Positions 16,871 to 26,360 of a stretch of 43,656 nucleotides of DNA are shown here, piece after piece. The first letter of the stretch is position 1. The number at the start of each line of letters is the position of its first letter. Origin of the DNA: Muribaculaceae bacterium. GTDB lineage: Bacteria > Bacteroidota > Bacteroidia > Bacteroidales > Muribaculaceae. The stretch spans positions 1 to 43,656 of the forward strand of contig JAFLTO010000018.1 in NCBI GenBank assembly GCA_022510425.1, given 5' to 3'. The notes beneath the pieces are model-generated. The model searched no databases, was not told the DNA's origin, and saw only the letters and a list, made by a program, of their open reading frames with translations. The position numbers and the translations under genes are program-made.

Positions 16871-19252
16871 ATGAAACTTAAAGATTTAATTAAAAATTGG
16901 AGAGCGCTGATTATTATCTGCGCTCTCTGTGCTTTATCCGTCTGCGATGCGAATGCGGGAAGCAAAAAAGACTCCTTTCAAATAGGAGAGGGTAGTTTTC
17001 TTTTAAATGGACAGCCCTTCATAGTGAAGGCGGCTGAACTTCATTATCCACGAATTCCTCAAGAATACTGGGATCAAAGAATTAAGATGTGCAAGTCATT
17101 GGGAATGAATGCTGTATGTCTTTATACGTTTTGGAATGTGCATGAAACTCAAGAGGGAATCTTTGATTTCACCGGACAGAATGATATCAGGAAATTTATT
17201 CTCCTCTGTCAAGAGAATGGCTTGAAAGTGATACTTCGACCTGGACCTTATGTATGTGCAGAATGGGAAATGGGTGGATTACCTTGGTGGCTTTTGAAAA
17301 AGAAGGATATAAAACTTAGAGATAATGACCCTTATTTTATGGAGAGGGTAAAAATTTTTGAAGAGGCTTTGGCAGATCAGGTAAAAGATCTCACAATTGA
17401 TAATGAGGGCCCCATAATCATGATACAGGTGGAAAATGAATATGGGTCTTATGGTGAAAATAAGCCATATGTGTCTAATATCCGAGATATCCTTAGAGGG
17501 CTTTACGGGGAAAATGTTGTGATGTTCCAATGTGATTGGTCTTCTAATTTCATTTTGAATGGTCTTGATGATTTGGTATGGACGATGAATTTTGGAACAG
17601 GAGCTGATGTAGATTCTCAATTTGCCGATCTTAAGAAACTACGACCGAGTTCTCCTCTGATGTGCTCTGAATTTTGGAGCGGATGGTTCGACAAATGGGG
17701 TTCACCCCATGAAACACGTCCGGCAGATGAAATGATCAAAGGTATTGATGAAATGCTTGAAAAGAATATTTCGTTTAGCCTTTATATGACTCACGGTGGC
17801 ACTAATTGGGGTCATTGGGCCGGAGCTAATTCACCCGGGTATTCTCCGGATGTTACCTCCTATGATTATGATGCTCCAATTAATGAAAGCGGTAATCCCA
17901 CTGAAAAATACTGGATGCTCAGAAAGACTCTTCAAAAATATGCAGCAGATTCTTTACCGGTGTTACCCGGATTAATTGAACCTATAAAAGTGGACACATT
18001 TTCATTTACACAGATAGCGCCTTTGTGGGATAATCTTCCCCAACCCATTACTTCTGAATTTATACAAACAATGGAGCAATATAACCAAGGATATGGAAGT
18101 ATCTTATATTCTTCTGAATTACCGAAGGGAGTGGAGGAAGGGGCGGTTCTTCATGTAAATGCACCCCATGATTATGCACAAATTTTTATTGGAGGTAAGT
18201 ATATCGGGAAACTTGACAGGCGCCTTGGAGAAACCCAATTGTTGCTGCCAAAAACAGATAAAAATGAACGTCTGGATATTTTAGTAGAGGCAATGGGTAG
18301 AATTAATTTCGGGATTGCTATCAAGGATTTCAAAGGAATTACTGAAGATGTGTTTTTCACCGAGACTGTTGATAGTGTTAATCTAACAGTTGGATTTGAT
18401 TATTGGAATGTTTATTTATTGCCGGATTATTTGGAATTCTATACATCTATGAATTTTCAATCCTTAAATAAATTCGAATTAGAAGAAAATGGCAGATATC
18501 CCAGAGGGGTATATAAAACTGTTTTTACAGTGGATAAACCCTCAGACACATTTCTAAATTTTGAAACCTGGGGGAAAGGTCTGGTTTATCTTAACGGCCA
18601 TCCTTTAGGACGTATTTGGGAAATAGGTCCACAACAGACTCTTTATGTTCCGGGGCCATGGTTGAAAGAAGGAGAAAATGAACTACTTGTATTTGATATT
18701 TTAGGACCTCGTGAATATATATCATTTGGTAATGATAAGCCGGTGATAGATAAATTGCAAGGCGATGCTCTTAAAACACATAGAGCGGAAGGGGAAAGTC
18801 TGTATTTGGGTGATCTTACTCCGGTATTTGGTGGAGCATTTGCACAGGGAAACGGATGGAAACGTCAAATTTTCAATCAACCCGCCAAAGGGCATTATCT
18901 CATAATCGAAGCTTTAACTCCGGGATCTGATGTGAATTATGTATCAATAGCAGAATTTTATGCCTTGGATAGTAATGGAGAACGAATAAATCGAGAAACA
19001 TGGTCGATAGATTATGCTGATAGTGAAGATCTATTATCCGGCAATAATTCTGCAGATAAGATCTTTGATCTACAGGAATCAACTTTCTGGAAGTCGGAAG
19101 ATGATTCAAATTATCCTCAAAGAATTGTGATTAATCTTGGCAAGGAAGAAACTATCACTGGTATTGAATATTTACCCAGAGTTGAAAACGGTTCACCCGG
19201 TATAATTAAAGATTATAGGATTTATATAACAGAAACGGTTCCCCAAAAATAA
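16871..19252 (+). CDS. Exported GH35 beta-galactosidase
   Basis: A 793-residue secreted glycosidase. The start chosen gives a signal peptide ending about DANAG at residue 30; an earlier in-frame ATG at 16823 overlaps the fumarase and would bury the signal peptide. The GH35 TIM barrel shows ILRPGPYVCAEWEMGGLPWW, the acid/base Glu190 in QVENEYGSYG and the nucleophile Glu267 in CSEFWSGWFDKWG. Beta-sandwich domains follow (galactose-binding-like around 480-600, with PRGVYKTVF and GPQQTLYVPGPWL) and a final F5/8-type carbohydrate-binding-like domain (about 650-793). It probably trims terminal beta-galactose from host or plant glycans in the periplasm or on the cell surface. Confidence 0.92.
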   Translation: MKLKDLIKNWRALIIICALCALSVCDANAGSKKDSFQIGEGSFLLNGQPFIVKAAELHYPRIPQEYWDQRIKMCKSLGMNAVCLYTFWNVHETQEGIFDFTGQNDIRKFILLCQENGLKVILRPGPYVCAEWEMGGLPWWLLKKKDIKLRDNDPYFMERVKIFEEALADQVKDLTIDNEGPIIMIQVENEYGSYGENKPYVSNIRDILRGLYGENVVMFQCDWSSNFILNGLDDLVWTMNFGTGADVDSQFADLKKLRPSSPLMCSEFWSGWFDKWGSPHETRPADEMIKGIDEMLEKNISFSLYMTHGGTNWGHWAGANSPGYSPDVTSYDYDAPINESGNPTEKYWMLRKTLQKYAADSLPVLPGLIEPIKVDTFSFTQIAPLWDNLPQPITSEFIQTMEQYNQGYGSILYSSELPKGVEEGAVLHVNAPHDYAQIFIGGKYIGKLDRRLGETQLLLPKTDKNERLDILVEAMGRINFGIAIKDFKGITEDVFFTETVDSVNLTVGFDYWNVYLLPDYLEFYTSMNFQSLNKFELEENGRYPRGVYKTVFTVDKPSDTFLNFETWGKGLVYLNGHPLGRIWEIGPQQTLYVPGPWLKEGENELLVFDILGPREYISFGNDKPVIDKLQGDALKTHRAEGESLYLGDLTPVFGGAFAQGNGWKRQIFNQPAKGHYLIIEALTPGSDVNYVSIAEFYALDSNGERINRETWSIDYADSEDLLSGNNSADKIFDLQESTFWKSEDDSNYPQRIVINLGKEETITGIEYLPRVENGSPGIIKDYRIYITETVPQK

Positions 19253-19285
19253 ATGAGCAGACATAATGTCTGCTCATTTATTTTT
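19251..19285. terminator. Bidirectional terminator, GH35 / GH13
   Basis: A perfect 14-base inverted repeat (19251-19264 with 19266-19279) that overlaps the GH35 stop and is followed by a T-run. It separates two convergent genes. Confidence 0.85.
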
Positions 19286-19301
19286 GATGCAATAGGCTTG
19301 C

Positions 19302-21242
19302 CTATTGATTTAGGTATTCTATAACCAAGGTTTGCATAGGTGCTACTTGAGTGTCATCTGAAACAGTAATAGATTCTCCTGTCAACACATTCCTGCCTTC
19401 TCCTAATTGAGAGCTGATTTCTGAATAATGACTCCATGGCACATTTATGGTTTCTGAATCGGAAGTATTTATAAAAACAAAGACGGTGCCATTGTCATTA
19501 TAGCGGAAGTATCCATAACCCTCGTTTGTAGGTATGAAATGTTTTGTTTTCCCGTTATGGATAATGTCGGAAGATTTTCTCCATTGAAAAAGATTTTTGG
19601 AGAAATCATATAGTTCTTTTCTCATACCTTTCTTTAAAGGTTGACCGTCAAAGTCTACATCGGCAGCAGCTCTTCCTTCATCGGTGAAGAAATCGAAGGC
19701 GTCTCCTTCCCATCCACCGGGGAAATCTACTCGCAACCCGGGATGACCTGTCTTAGGATCTACGGAAGAGAACATCATTTCATCCCCTGAGAAAATCTGC
19801 GGAATGCCACGTACTGTTGCAAAAAGCACCATCATAGCTTTGAATCTGTCGGGATCCTTACCTACGATATCCCCGACTCTGTCAGTGTCATGATTGCTGG
19901 TGAATACCAAGAGATTATTTATATTGGGATATATATAGTCTTGAGAAATTACATCATATAGTTCACGAGCACCATTTTTGTGTCTACCTCTTCTTTGGCC
20001 CTGATTTTCTCCTGCGTCATTGGGTTTACCGAAAGCAGAGTTTGCTGCATGAAGGAGTGGGAAATCCATAACAGATGGAAGATTGGAATTGAATCCGTCA
20101 TGATTGTTGTTGTCTTTCTGCCAATATGCAATAGCTGGAATTTGGCTTATCCATGTTTCACCCACAATATTGAAATTCGGGTATTCCTCAATAATGGCCT
20201 GGTTCCATTGACTCATCGGTTCCTTTTCGTTATACCAATAAGTATCCACGCGATAACCGTCAAGATCTGCGAATTCAATCCACCACAAGGCCCACTGCTT
20301 GAAGAATTGAAGCAGATAAGGATTGTTGAGATTCATATCGGCCATTCCGGGAGTGAACCATCCTTCTTCTGCCAGAGTTTTGTCGATATTTGAAGAATTG
20401 GTGTCTAATATAGCAGAGTTGGCATGATTGGAGCCTGTATATTCAGGAAATTGATGAATCCAGTCTTGAAAGGGGAGATCATCCGACCACCAATAAGTAT
20501 GGGTGCCGCTATGGTTGGTGACAACATCCATGATTACCTTTAAATCCTTTTCATGTGCCTTCTCTACAAACTCCTTAAACAATTCATTATCGCCGAATCT
20601 TGGGTCTATCAGATAATAATCTGAAGCTGCGTATCCGTGATAAGATCCTCTTGGATCATTGTCCAAAAGGAGAGGGGTATTCCAAATCGCAGTAGCTCCT
20701 AAGTCGGCAATATAATCAAGATTGTTTATTATGCCTTGAAGATCTCCACCGTGTCTTCCTCCCAAAGAGTTTCGATTTGCTTTCTCATTGGTATCGTCTG
20801 TACTGTCATTGGATTTATCTCCATTGGCAAATCTATCAGGCATTATTAAATAGATAAGATCTGCCGTTGTAAAACTTTCGCGGTTTGAAGAATCCGGTCG
20901 TCTTGCTGCTATTTCATAGGGATATTCAAATGATTTCCCATCTTTTGTGAATACTAAATTATATATTCCGGCTTTTGCGTCATCAGGAATTTCTATATCT
21001 ATGAAAAGATAGTTGGGGCTTTCAGCTTTATGAACATTTGTGACTTTCACGCCATCACCATCTTTAATGCTGACATCATAAGAACTGATATCATTTCCGT
21101 TTACCATCAATTGTAAAGGAAGTTTCATATCAACCCACCATGAAGGTGGGTTTATGTGTTGTATCTCTGAGGCAGTTACCTCTTTTGCCTTTAAGGCACA
21201 AATTCCTAAACAAAGGAAAACAAAAAGTAAAATTTTTTTCAT
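19302..21242 (-). CDS. Exported GH13 cyclomaltodextrinase-like alpha-glucanase
   Basis: A 646-residue secreted GH13 enzyme. Signal peptide (residues 1-19), N-terminal beta-sandwich of the cyclomaltodextrinase type (about 21-115), then the catalytic barrel: DVVTNHSG at 239-246, nucleophile Asp333 in GYRVDTYW, acid/base Glu362 in VGETW, and Asp452 in FTSNHDTDR. A small C-terminal beta-domain (FVFINTSDSETINVPW) follows. It resembles SusA-type neopullulanases that cut maltooligosaccharides or cyclodextrins in the periplasm. No susC/D genes lie nearby. It stands alone, convergent with GH35. Confidence 0.9.
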   Translation of the reverse strand: MKKILLFVFLCLGICALKAKEVTASEIQHINPPSWWVDMKLPLQLMVNGNDISSYDVSIKDGDGVKVTNVHKAESPNYLFIDIEIPDDAKAGIYNLVFTKDGKSFEYPYEIAARRPDSSNRESFTTADLIYLIMPDRFANGDKSNDSTDDTNEKANRNSLGGRHGGDLQGIINNLDYIADLGATAIWNTPLLLDNDPRGSYHGYAASDYYLIDPRFGDNELFKEFVEKAHEKDLKVIMDVVTNHSGTHTYWWSDDLPFQDWIHQFPEYTGSNHANSAILDTNSSNIDKTLAEEGWFTPGMADMNLNNPYLLQFFKQWALWWIEFADLDGYRVDTYWYNEKEPMSQWNQAIIEEYPNFNIVGETWISQIPAIAYWQKDNNNHDGFNSNLPSVMDFPLLHAANSAFGKPNDAGENQGQRRGRHKNGARELYDVISQDYIYPNINNLLVFTSNHDTDRVGDIVGKDPDRFKAMMVLFATVRGIPQIFSGDEMMFSSVDPKTGHPGLRVDFPGGWEGDAFDFFTDEGRAAADVDFDGQPLKKGMRKELYDFSKNLFQWRKSSDIIHNGKTKHFIPTNEGYGYFRYNDNGTVFVFINTSDSETINVPWSHYSEISSQLGEGRNVLTGESITVSDDTQVAPMQTLVIEYLNQ

Positions 21243-21319
21243 TTGTAAAATTAAATATGTTTATAATTTATTTGACATTACTGAAAATAAATGGTTTAAA
21301 GTTGGATTCCAAATACATA

Positions 21320-21358
21320 TAAAAAATAAAAATCCTCCAAGGTAAAACCAGGGAGGAT
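21320..21358 (-). terminator. Terminator of htpG
   Basis: On the minus strand, ATCCTCC (21358-21352) pairs with GGAGGAT (21338-21332), followed by a T-rich run (A-run on the plus strand at 21320-21331). Confidence 0.8.
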
Positions 21359-21380
21359 ATATGTAAACAATGTCAAATTT

Positions 21381-23417
21381 TTATTTGAGGAGTTCTACAG
21401 AACGTTTTATAAATTCGTTGAGATATTCCCCGGAAAGAAGATGACTTTGCAACAAGGCAAGGTCGATTATCTGACGAACTACAGGTTGAGTCTTGGCATA
21501 ATCAGAAATCAATGCTGATTCTTTATCACGGAGCTCGCTCACTTTCTTTTCTTTCTCAGAAAGATCAGGAGCATCTTCTTTCTTATCAGTGGCAGCTTTC
21601 CGAGCCTCTGTCATTTCGTTGTTAAGTGTGTCTATCTCAGTTCTAATCGGATTGACTTCACTTTCAAGAGCTTTTGTGGAATTATCTACAATCTCTTTAA
21701 CAGAAGGTTGATTGGTGTTTACAATAATCTCATAACTGTCGGGAAGTTCACCATAAAATCCTCCACCAGGTTGCATTGCCGCCATTTCTTTCATGCGTCG
21801 CATGAATTCATTTTGAGTAACAGTGGCGGGAGCATCGTTTTCGTTAAGGGCTGCAAATGTGACAATGAAATTGGTTTTTTCAATCGCAGGAATCTGACTC
21901 TTGAAAAGGGTGCTCATTATATCTGTTTGGAGGGGTGAAAGACCGGCATCTTTAGAATCGTTCTTCACTATCAGTCTTTCAGGTATATCTGAGTCAACTC
22001 TTACGAAACGGATTTTATCAAGCTTTTGTTCAAGCAGGCCAACAATGTGAGTATCCAATTGTCCATCCATCACAAGCACATTATAGCCTTTTTCTTCTGC
22101 AGCCTTGACATAAGTGAACTGAGCAGTCGGATCAGTGGTATAAAGGTAAATAATGGTATTGTCTTTATCTGTCTGGTTCGCTTCCACCAGAGTCTTGTAT
22201 TCATCAAGAGTGAAGTATTTTCCTTCTACATCTTTAAGCAAGAAGAATTTCTTGGCCTGGTCGTAGAATTTCTCATCAGTGAGCATACCGTATTCAATGA
22301 AGACTTTGATGTCATCCCATTTCTCTTCGAAACTCTTTCTATCGTCTTTGAACATTTTTTCAAGACGCTCAGCAAGTTTTTTGGTTATGTAAGAAGAAAT
22401 CTTTTTTACTTGAGAGTCAGCTTGCAAATAGCTTCTGCTTACATTCAATGGAATATCGGGAGAATCGATAACGCCTTGCATCAGGGTCATGAATTCTGGA
22501 ACGACTCCTTCTACCTGGTCAGTGACGAAAACTTGATTACAATATAATTGTATCCTGTTTTTCTGTATATCAAAGTTGGTTTTTATTTTGGGGAAATAAA
22601 GAATACCTGTCAGAGTGAACGGATAATCTACATTAAGATGGATCCAGAACATAGGATCCTCGCTTCCCGGCATGAGTTCATGATAGAAAGTAAGATAATC
22701 AGTATCGGTAAGGTCGGCCGGTTTCTTGGTCCAAAGCGGTTCAGTTGCATTGACAATCTTGTCTTTATCTGTGTCAACATATTTACCATCTTTCCATTCT
22801 TGTTCTTTTCCTGAAATAACAGGAACGGGCAGGAAGCGGCAATATTTCTTAAGAAGGGTATCAATGCGAGCTTGTTCCAAAAATTCTTTATCTTCATCGT
22901 CTAAATAAAGAATAACATCTGTACCTCTTTCTTTTTTGTCGGTTTCTTCCATAGTGTATTCAGGGCTACCATCGCAGGACCATTTCACAGCCTTAGCACC
23001 TTCTTTATATGACAAGGATAAAATTTCTACCTTTTTGGAAACCATAAAGGCTGAATAGAAACCCAGACCGAAATGTCCAATTATAGAATTGGCCGTGTCT
23101 TTATATTTAGCGAGGAATTCTTCAGCTCCTGAAAATGCAATCTGATTTATATATTTATCAATGTCTTCTGCATCCATACCGATACCATGGTCGGAAACAG
23201 TAAGAGTACCGGCTTTCTTATCAATTGTGACCTTTACATTCATCTCACCCAATTCTCCTTTATAATCACCAAAAGAGTAGAGAGTTTTCAATTTTTGCGT
23301 AGCATCTACTGCATTTGCAACTAATTCACGAAGGAATATTTCGTGATCACTATAAAGAAATTTTTTTATTACGGGGAAAATGTTTTCTGTTGTAACCCCT
23401 ATTTTGCCTGTTGCCAT
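21381..23417 (-). CDS. htpG: Molecular chaperone HtpG (Hsp90)
   Basis: A 678-residue bacterial Hsp90. The ATP-binding GHKL domain shows the Hsp90 motifs FLRELVANAVDATQK (about residues 24-38), VSDHGIGMDAEDI and IGHFGLGFYSAFMV; the middle domain contains LYFPK, IQLYCNQVFVTD and PLNVSRSYLQ; the C-terminal dimerisation region ends with HLLSGEYLNEFIKRSVELL, with a charged coiled insert (about 600-640). The cytosolic fold assists client maturation with ATP. It is transcribed alone, divergently from the bile salt hydrolase gene across a 257-base gap containing two inverted repeats. Confidence 0.97.
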   Translation of the reverse strand: MATGKIGVTTENIFPVIKKFLYSDHEIFLRELVANAVDATQKLKTLYSFGDYKGELGEMNVKVTIDKKAGTLTVSDHGIGMDAEDIDKYINQIAFSGAEEFLAKYKDTANSIIGHFGLGFYSAFMVSKKVEILSLSYKEGAKAVKWSCDGSPEYTMEETDKKERGTDVILYLDDEDKEFLEQARIDTLLKKYCRFLPVPVISGKEQEWKDGKYVDTDKDKIVNATEPLWTKKPADLTDTDYLTFYHELMPGSEDPMFWIHLNVDYPFTLTGILYFPKIKTNFDIQKNRIQLYCNQVFVTDQVEGVVPEFMTLMQGVIDSPDIPLNVSRSYLQADSQVKKISSYITKKLAERLEKMFKDDRKSFEEKWDDIKVFIEYGMLTDEKFYDQAKKFFLLKDVEGKYFTLDEYKTLVEANQTDKDNTIIYLYTTDPTAQFTYVKAAEEKGYNVLVMDGQLDTHIVGLLEQKLDKIRFVRVDSDIPERLIVKNDSKDAGLSPLQTDIMSTLFKSQIPAIEKTNFIVTFAALNENDAPATVTQNEFMRRMKEMAAMQPGGGFYGELPDSYEIIVNTNQPSVKEIVDNSTKALESEVNPIRTEIDTLNNEMTEARKAATDKKEDAPDLSEKEKKVSELRDKESALISDYAKTQPVVRQIIDLALLQSHLLSGEYLNEFIKRSVELLK

Positions 23418-23589
23418 AATTTTTTAATTTAATTTTATAAAATAAAAACAAAAATCATTCCAATTATATAACGGACTATACATTATAAAGGTTTTATACG
23501 CCTACAGGCCTAACTTCTATTTAATATGATATAAGTAATGTGTTTTACTTTCAGCCTCTTTTACACCTTAAAAATTTTAGGCTTTACTA

Positions 23590-23657
23590 TTCTCTAAGAT
23601 TCGTGAACTATTTTAGAGAAAATATGTTTAATTTATGTTAAATTAATATTAAACATA
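23590..23657. promoter_or_regulatory. Two inverted repeats upstream of bile salt hydrolase gene
   Basis: TTCTCTAA (23590-23597) with TTAGAGAA (23613-23620), and TATGTTTAAT (23623-23632) with ATTAAACATA (23648-23657). The second ends 17 bases before the ATG, a position suited to an operator. They lie in the htpG-bsh divergent gap; no TAnnTTTG element was found there. Confidence 0.45.
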
Positions 23658-23674
23658 AATGATAAACTTAAATT

Positions 23675-24718
23675 ATGAAAAAAATAATCTTGCCCCTTTT
23701 GAGTTTGGTTTTTGTATCATTGTATAATGAAGATTCAAATGCTTGTACAAGAGTTGTGTATGAAGGTCCGGAAGGAATGATTGCTACAGGAAGAACTATG
23801 GACTGGAAGGAAGACCCTCAGACAAATCTATATATTTTCCCACGTGGAATAGAAAGGAAAGGAGCAGAATCAGAGACTACCATAGAATGGACTTCGAAAT
23901 ATGGGTCTGTTGTGGCAGCAGGTTATGATATAGGAATTTGTGATGGCATGAATGAAAAAGGTCTTGTGGCTAATCTATTATTTTTGCCTGAATCTATATA
24001 CGAGACAGAAAATGATAAACGTCCGGTTATGGGATTGAGTATATGGACTCAATATGTTCTGGATAATTTTGCCACTGTGGATGAGGCAGTTGCAGAATTG
24101 AAAAATGATAAGTTTAGAATTGATGCACCTGACCTTCCTAACGGAGTGAAGTCAAGATTGCATCTGGCTATCTCTGATACGACAGGTAATAGCGCTATTG
24201 TAGAATACCTCGATGGACATGTGTCAATTTATGAAGGAAAACAATACCAGGTATTGACTAATTCTCCGGCTTATAATCTTCAACTAGCAGTAAATGATTA
24301 TTGGAAACAAGTAGGTGGTTTAAATATGCTCCCTGGTACAAACCGCTCTTCCGACAGATTTGCAAGAGCTTCGTTTTATATTAATGCGGTTGCACAAACC
24401 ACAGATGCAGATATAGCTATTCCAACGGTTTTCTCTGTGATTAGAAATGTTTCAGTGCCATATGGTATCTCTACTCCTGATAGCCCTCATATTTCATCTA
24501 CTCGTTGGCGTAGTGTATGTGATCAGAAAAATATGGTTTATTATTTTGAGAAAACTGTTCCCATGGCTGTAATGCATGTTAATCTTAAAGACATAGATTT
24601 TTCCAAAAATTCCGGAGAAAGAGTCTTGAAATTAACCGATGGGAAAAATTATGAAGGTAATGTTACATCCGAATTTTTAAAATCTTCCCATCCTTTCCAT
24701 TTCTTATTTGCTAAATAA
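23675..24718 (+). CDS. bsh: Bile salt hydrolase (choloylglycine hydrolase family)
   Basis: A 347-residue exported N-terminal-nucleophile hydrolase. Removal of residues 1-23 (ending SNA) exposes the catalytic Cys24 in CTRVVY; Arg40 and Asp43 in GRTMDW and Asn196 in TNSPAY fall at the spacing of the known C2/R18/D21/N175 set, and NRSSDRFARA carries the conserved Arg. The sequence closely resembles the Bacteroides enzyme of this family as I know it, through GLSIWTQYVLDNFATV and SSTRWRSV. It would cleave glycine or taurine from conjugated bile acids in the periplasm. Substrate preference, including penicillin-type amides, cannot be read from the sequence. Confidence 0.9.
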   Translation: MKKIILPLLSLVFVSLYNEDSNACTRVVYEGPEGMIATGRTMDWKEDPQTNLYIFPRGIERKGAESETTIEWTSKYGSVVAAGYDIGICDGMNEKGLVANLLFLPESIYETENDKRPVMGLSIWTQYVLDNFATVDEAVAELKNDKFRIDAPDLPNGVKSRLHLAISDTTGNSAIVEYLDGHVSIYEGKQYQVLTNSPAYNLQLAVNDYWKQVGGLNMLPGTNRSSDRFARASFYINAVAQTTDADIAIPTVFSVIRNVSVPYGISTPDSPHISSTRWRSVCDQKNMVYYFEKTVPMAVMHVNLKDIDFSKNSGERVLKLTDGKNYEGNVTSEFLKSSHPFHFLFAK

Positions 24719-24740
24719 TTATATAAACACTTGACAAGAT

Positions 24741-24765
24741 CACCTCCGGGGTTTCTCCGGAGGTG
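24741..24765 (+). terminator. Hairpin after bile salt hydrolase gene
   Basis: A perfect 9-base-pair GC-rich stem (CACCTCCGG with CCGGAGGTG) with a 7-base loop. No T-run follows, so termination would be weak or need Rho. Confidence 0.55.
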
Positions 24766-24839
24766 AATTGATGCATTATACTTATGAGAAAGCCGATATT
24801 AATAAAGAGTAAACTTCTTCGGAAACCGTATATATATGT

Positions 24840-25136
24840 ATGAACTTGTTCGGATTATTGATAGTGCGGGATAAATCATTGATTGACCAATATGTGTTGA
24901 ACCATGAGAGGATACACACCCAACAAGAGAAAGAACTTCTCTTTATCTTTTTCTATATTTTTTATATTTTAGAATGGCTATTCCGTCTGGTTCAATATAG
25001 AAATCAACATAAAGCCTACTTGAACATCTCTTTTGAGAGGGAAGCCTATAAATATGGTCATGACCTATCCTATCTATCTAAACGTAAACCTTATAGCTGG
25101 ACTAATTTCTTATTTATAAAAAATAAATCTCTTTGA
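24840..25136 (+). CDS. Small protein with HExxH motif, N-terminus possibly frameshifted
   Basis: A 98-residue protein with NHERIHTQQEKELL (HERIH fits the HExxH zinc-peptidase pattern), a hydrophobic helix FIFFYIFYILEWLFRLV, and a C-terminal FEREAYKYGHDLSYL. I know similar Bacteroidales proteins only as hypothetical. Just upstream, an ATG at 24784 opens a matching N-terminal piece (MRKPILIKSKLLRKPY) that stops at 24841-24843 in another frame, after a run of TA repeats. Removing one TA would fuse the two into one frame. So this is either a gene starting at 24840, a slipped pseudogene, or a phase-variable gene. Confidence 0.6.
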   Translation: MNLFGLLIVRDKSLIDQYVLNHERIHTQQEKELLFIFFYIFYILEWLFRLVQYRNQHKAYLNISFEREAYKYGHDLSYLSKRKPYSWTNFLFIKNKSL

Positions 25137-25158
25137 AAGAGATCATACTTAATGAAAC

Positions 25159-25374
25159 TTATAGTTCACCATATTTCTCATCTTCCTTTACTGCTTGGCT
25201 GAAATTGCGATAAATTACAAAAAAGAATCCAATTATCAGAGGGACTATGATATATTGTAACACACCAAATTTAATTCCGTATAATACTCTGCATAATGCC
25301 AATGCAATCAAAATAGCTGTCCCTAATATCATCATGAACAGTGCGAAATATTTTCTTTTTTGATTTTTAGTCAT
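25159..25374 (-). CDS. Small two-helix membrane protein, copy 1
   Basis: A 71-residue protein starting MTKNQKRKYFALFMMILG, with two hydrophobic helices (about 9-27 and 36-53) and a charged end (AVKEDEKYGEL). The start was chosen to match the paralogue at 27563-27781, with which it is nearly identical. The function is unknown. The pair forms a 209-base direct repeat around the ADP-ribose genes. Confidence 0.7.
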   Translation of the reverse strand: MTKNQKRKYFALFMMILGTAILIALALCRVLYGIKFGVLQYIIVPLIIGFFFVIYRNFSQAVKEDEKYGEL

Positions 25375-25510
25375 TTCATTCAATAATAAGAAATACAAAA
25401 TTAAAGAATTTTTTTAGTAATAGGAATCCCAAATAATTATAAGTAAAAGACATGTTAAAGAATAATATTGGAGACTTAACCATTATCACAAAGAAACAAA
25501 AGATAAATTT

Positions 25511-25537
25511 GTTTACTTTTGTAAACGGAAGGTAAAC
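25511..25537 (+). promoter_or_regulatory. -7 element inside GTTTAC palindrome
   Basis: GTTTAC-TTTT-GTAAAC (25511-25526) is a perfect 6-base inverted repeat overlapping TACTTTTG (25514-25521), a TAnnTTTG match; a further GTAAAC lies at 25532-25537. A repressor bound here would block the promoter of the ADP-ribosylglycohydrolase-NUDIX pair. The regulator is unknown. Confidence 0.5.
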
Positions 25538-25555
25538 TAAGAAAAAATAATATTT

Positions 25556-26359
25556 ATGGATAGATCGATAGCATTGATGGGAGCGATTTGTGGAGATATA
25601 ATGGGATCTCCTTATGAATATTGGAAAGCGAGGACTAAGAAATATGATTTCAACCCTTTCCCTCCAAGAGCAAGATTTACAGATGATACTGTGATGTCTG
25701 TAGCAGTTGCCGACTGGATTATGACCGGAGGTGATTTATCAAAAGTAATGCAGAAATGGGGACATAAATACCCCAATGCCGGTTTTGGAGGAATGTTCAG
25801 AATGTGGCTTTCAGCTCCTGATCCACAACCCTACAATAGTTTTGGGAATGGATCTGCCATGAGGGTGAGTCCTGTCGGTTGTGCTTTCGACACCTTGGAA
25901 GAAACTTTACAGAAAGCCAAAGAAAGTGCAGAAGTTACTCATAATCATCCTGAAGGTATTAAAGGTGCACAAGCTACCGCTGCTGCAATTTTTTTAGCCA
26001 GAACCGGTAAGTCTAAAGAGGAAATAAAGGATTATATTTCAGGAACCTTTGGTTATGACTTAAATAGAACTTGCGATCAAATCAGACCGGGATATGAATT
26101 TGATGTCACTTGTCAGGGAAGTGTCCCGGAATCCATTATCTGTTTCCTTGAGAGTAAGGATTATGAGGATTGTGTAAGATTGGCGGTCTCAATGGGAGGT
26201 GACTCAGACACTATGGGAGCAATAGCCGGAAGTATTGCAGCTGCTTATTATGGTGAAATTCCGGATGAAATCTTTAATAAATGTTGGGAAAAACTTCCGG
26301 AAGATATTCGAAAAATTATAGAAGATTTTAGAAAATTCACCCAGCTACAAACAACCTGA
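25556..26359 (+). CDS. ADP-ribosylglycohydrolase (DraG/ARH family)
   Basis: A 267-residue all-helical hydrolase that removes ADP-ribose from proteins or small molecules using two Mg ions. Metal-binding motifs are visible: GAICGDIMGSPYEY at 9-22, FTDDT near residue 41, GNGSAMRVSPVG, and the C-terminal GGDSDTMGAIAGSIAAAYYG. The length fits the bacterial family. The NUDIX gene follows after one base, so released ADP-ribose could be split at once to AMP and ribose 5-phosphate. The physiological substrate is unknown; no ADP-ribosyltransferase is visible nearby. Confidence 0.92.
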   Translation: MDRSIALMGAICGDIMGSPYEYWKARTKKYDFNPFPPRARFTDDTVMSVAVADWIMTGGDLSKVMQKWGHKYPNAGFGGMFRMWLSAPDPQPYNSFGNGSAMRVSPVGCAFDTLEETLQKAKESAEVTHNHPEGIKGAQATAAAIFLARTGKSKEEIKDYISGTFGYDLNRTCDQIRPGYEFDVTCQGSVPESIICFLESKDYEDCVRLAVSMGGDSDTMGAIAGSIAAAYYGEIPDEIFNKCWEKLPEDIRKIIEDFRKFTQLQTT

Positions 26360-26360
26360 T

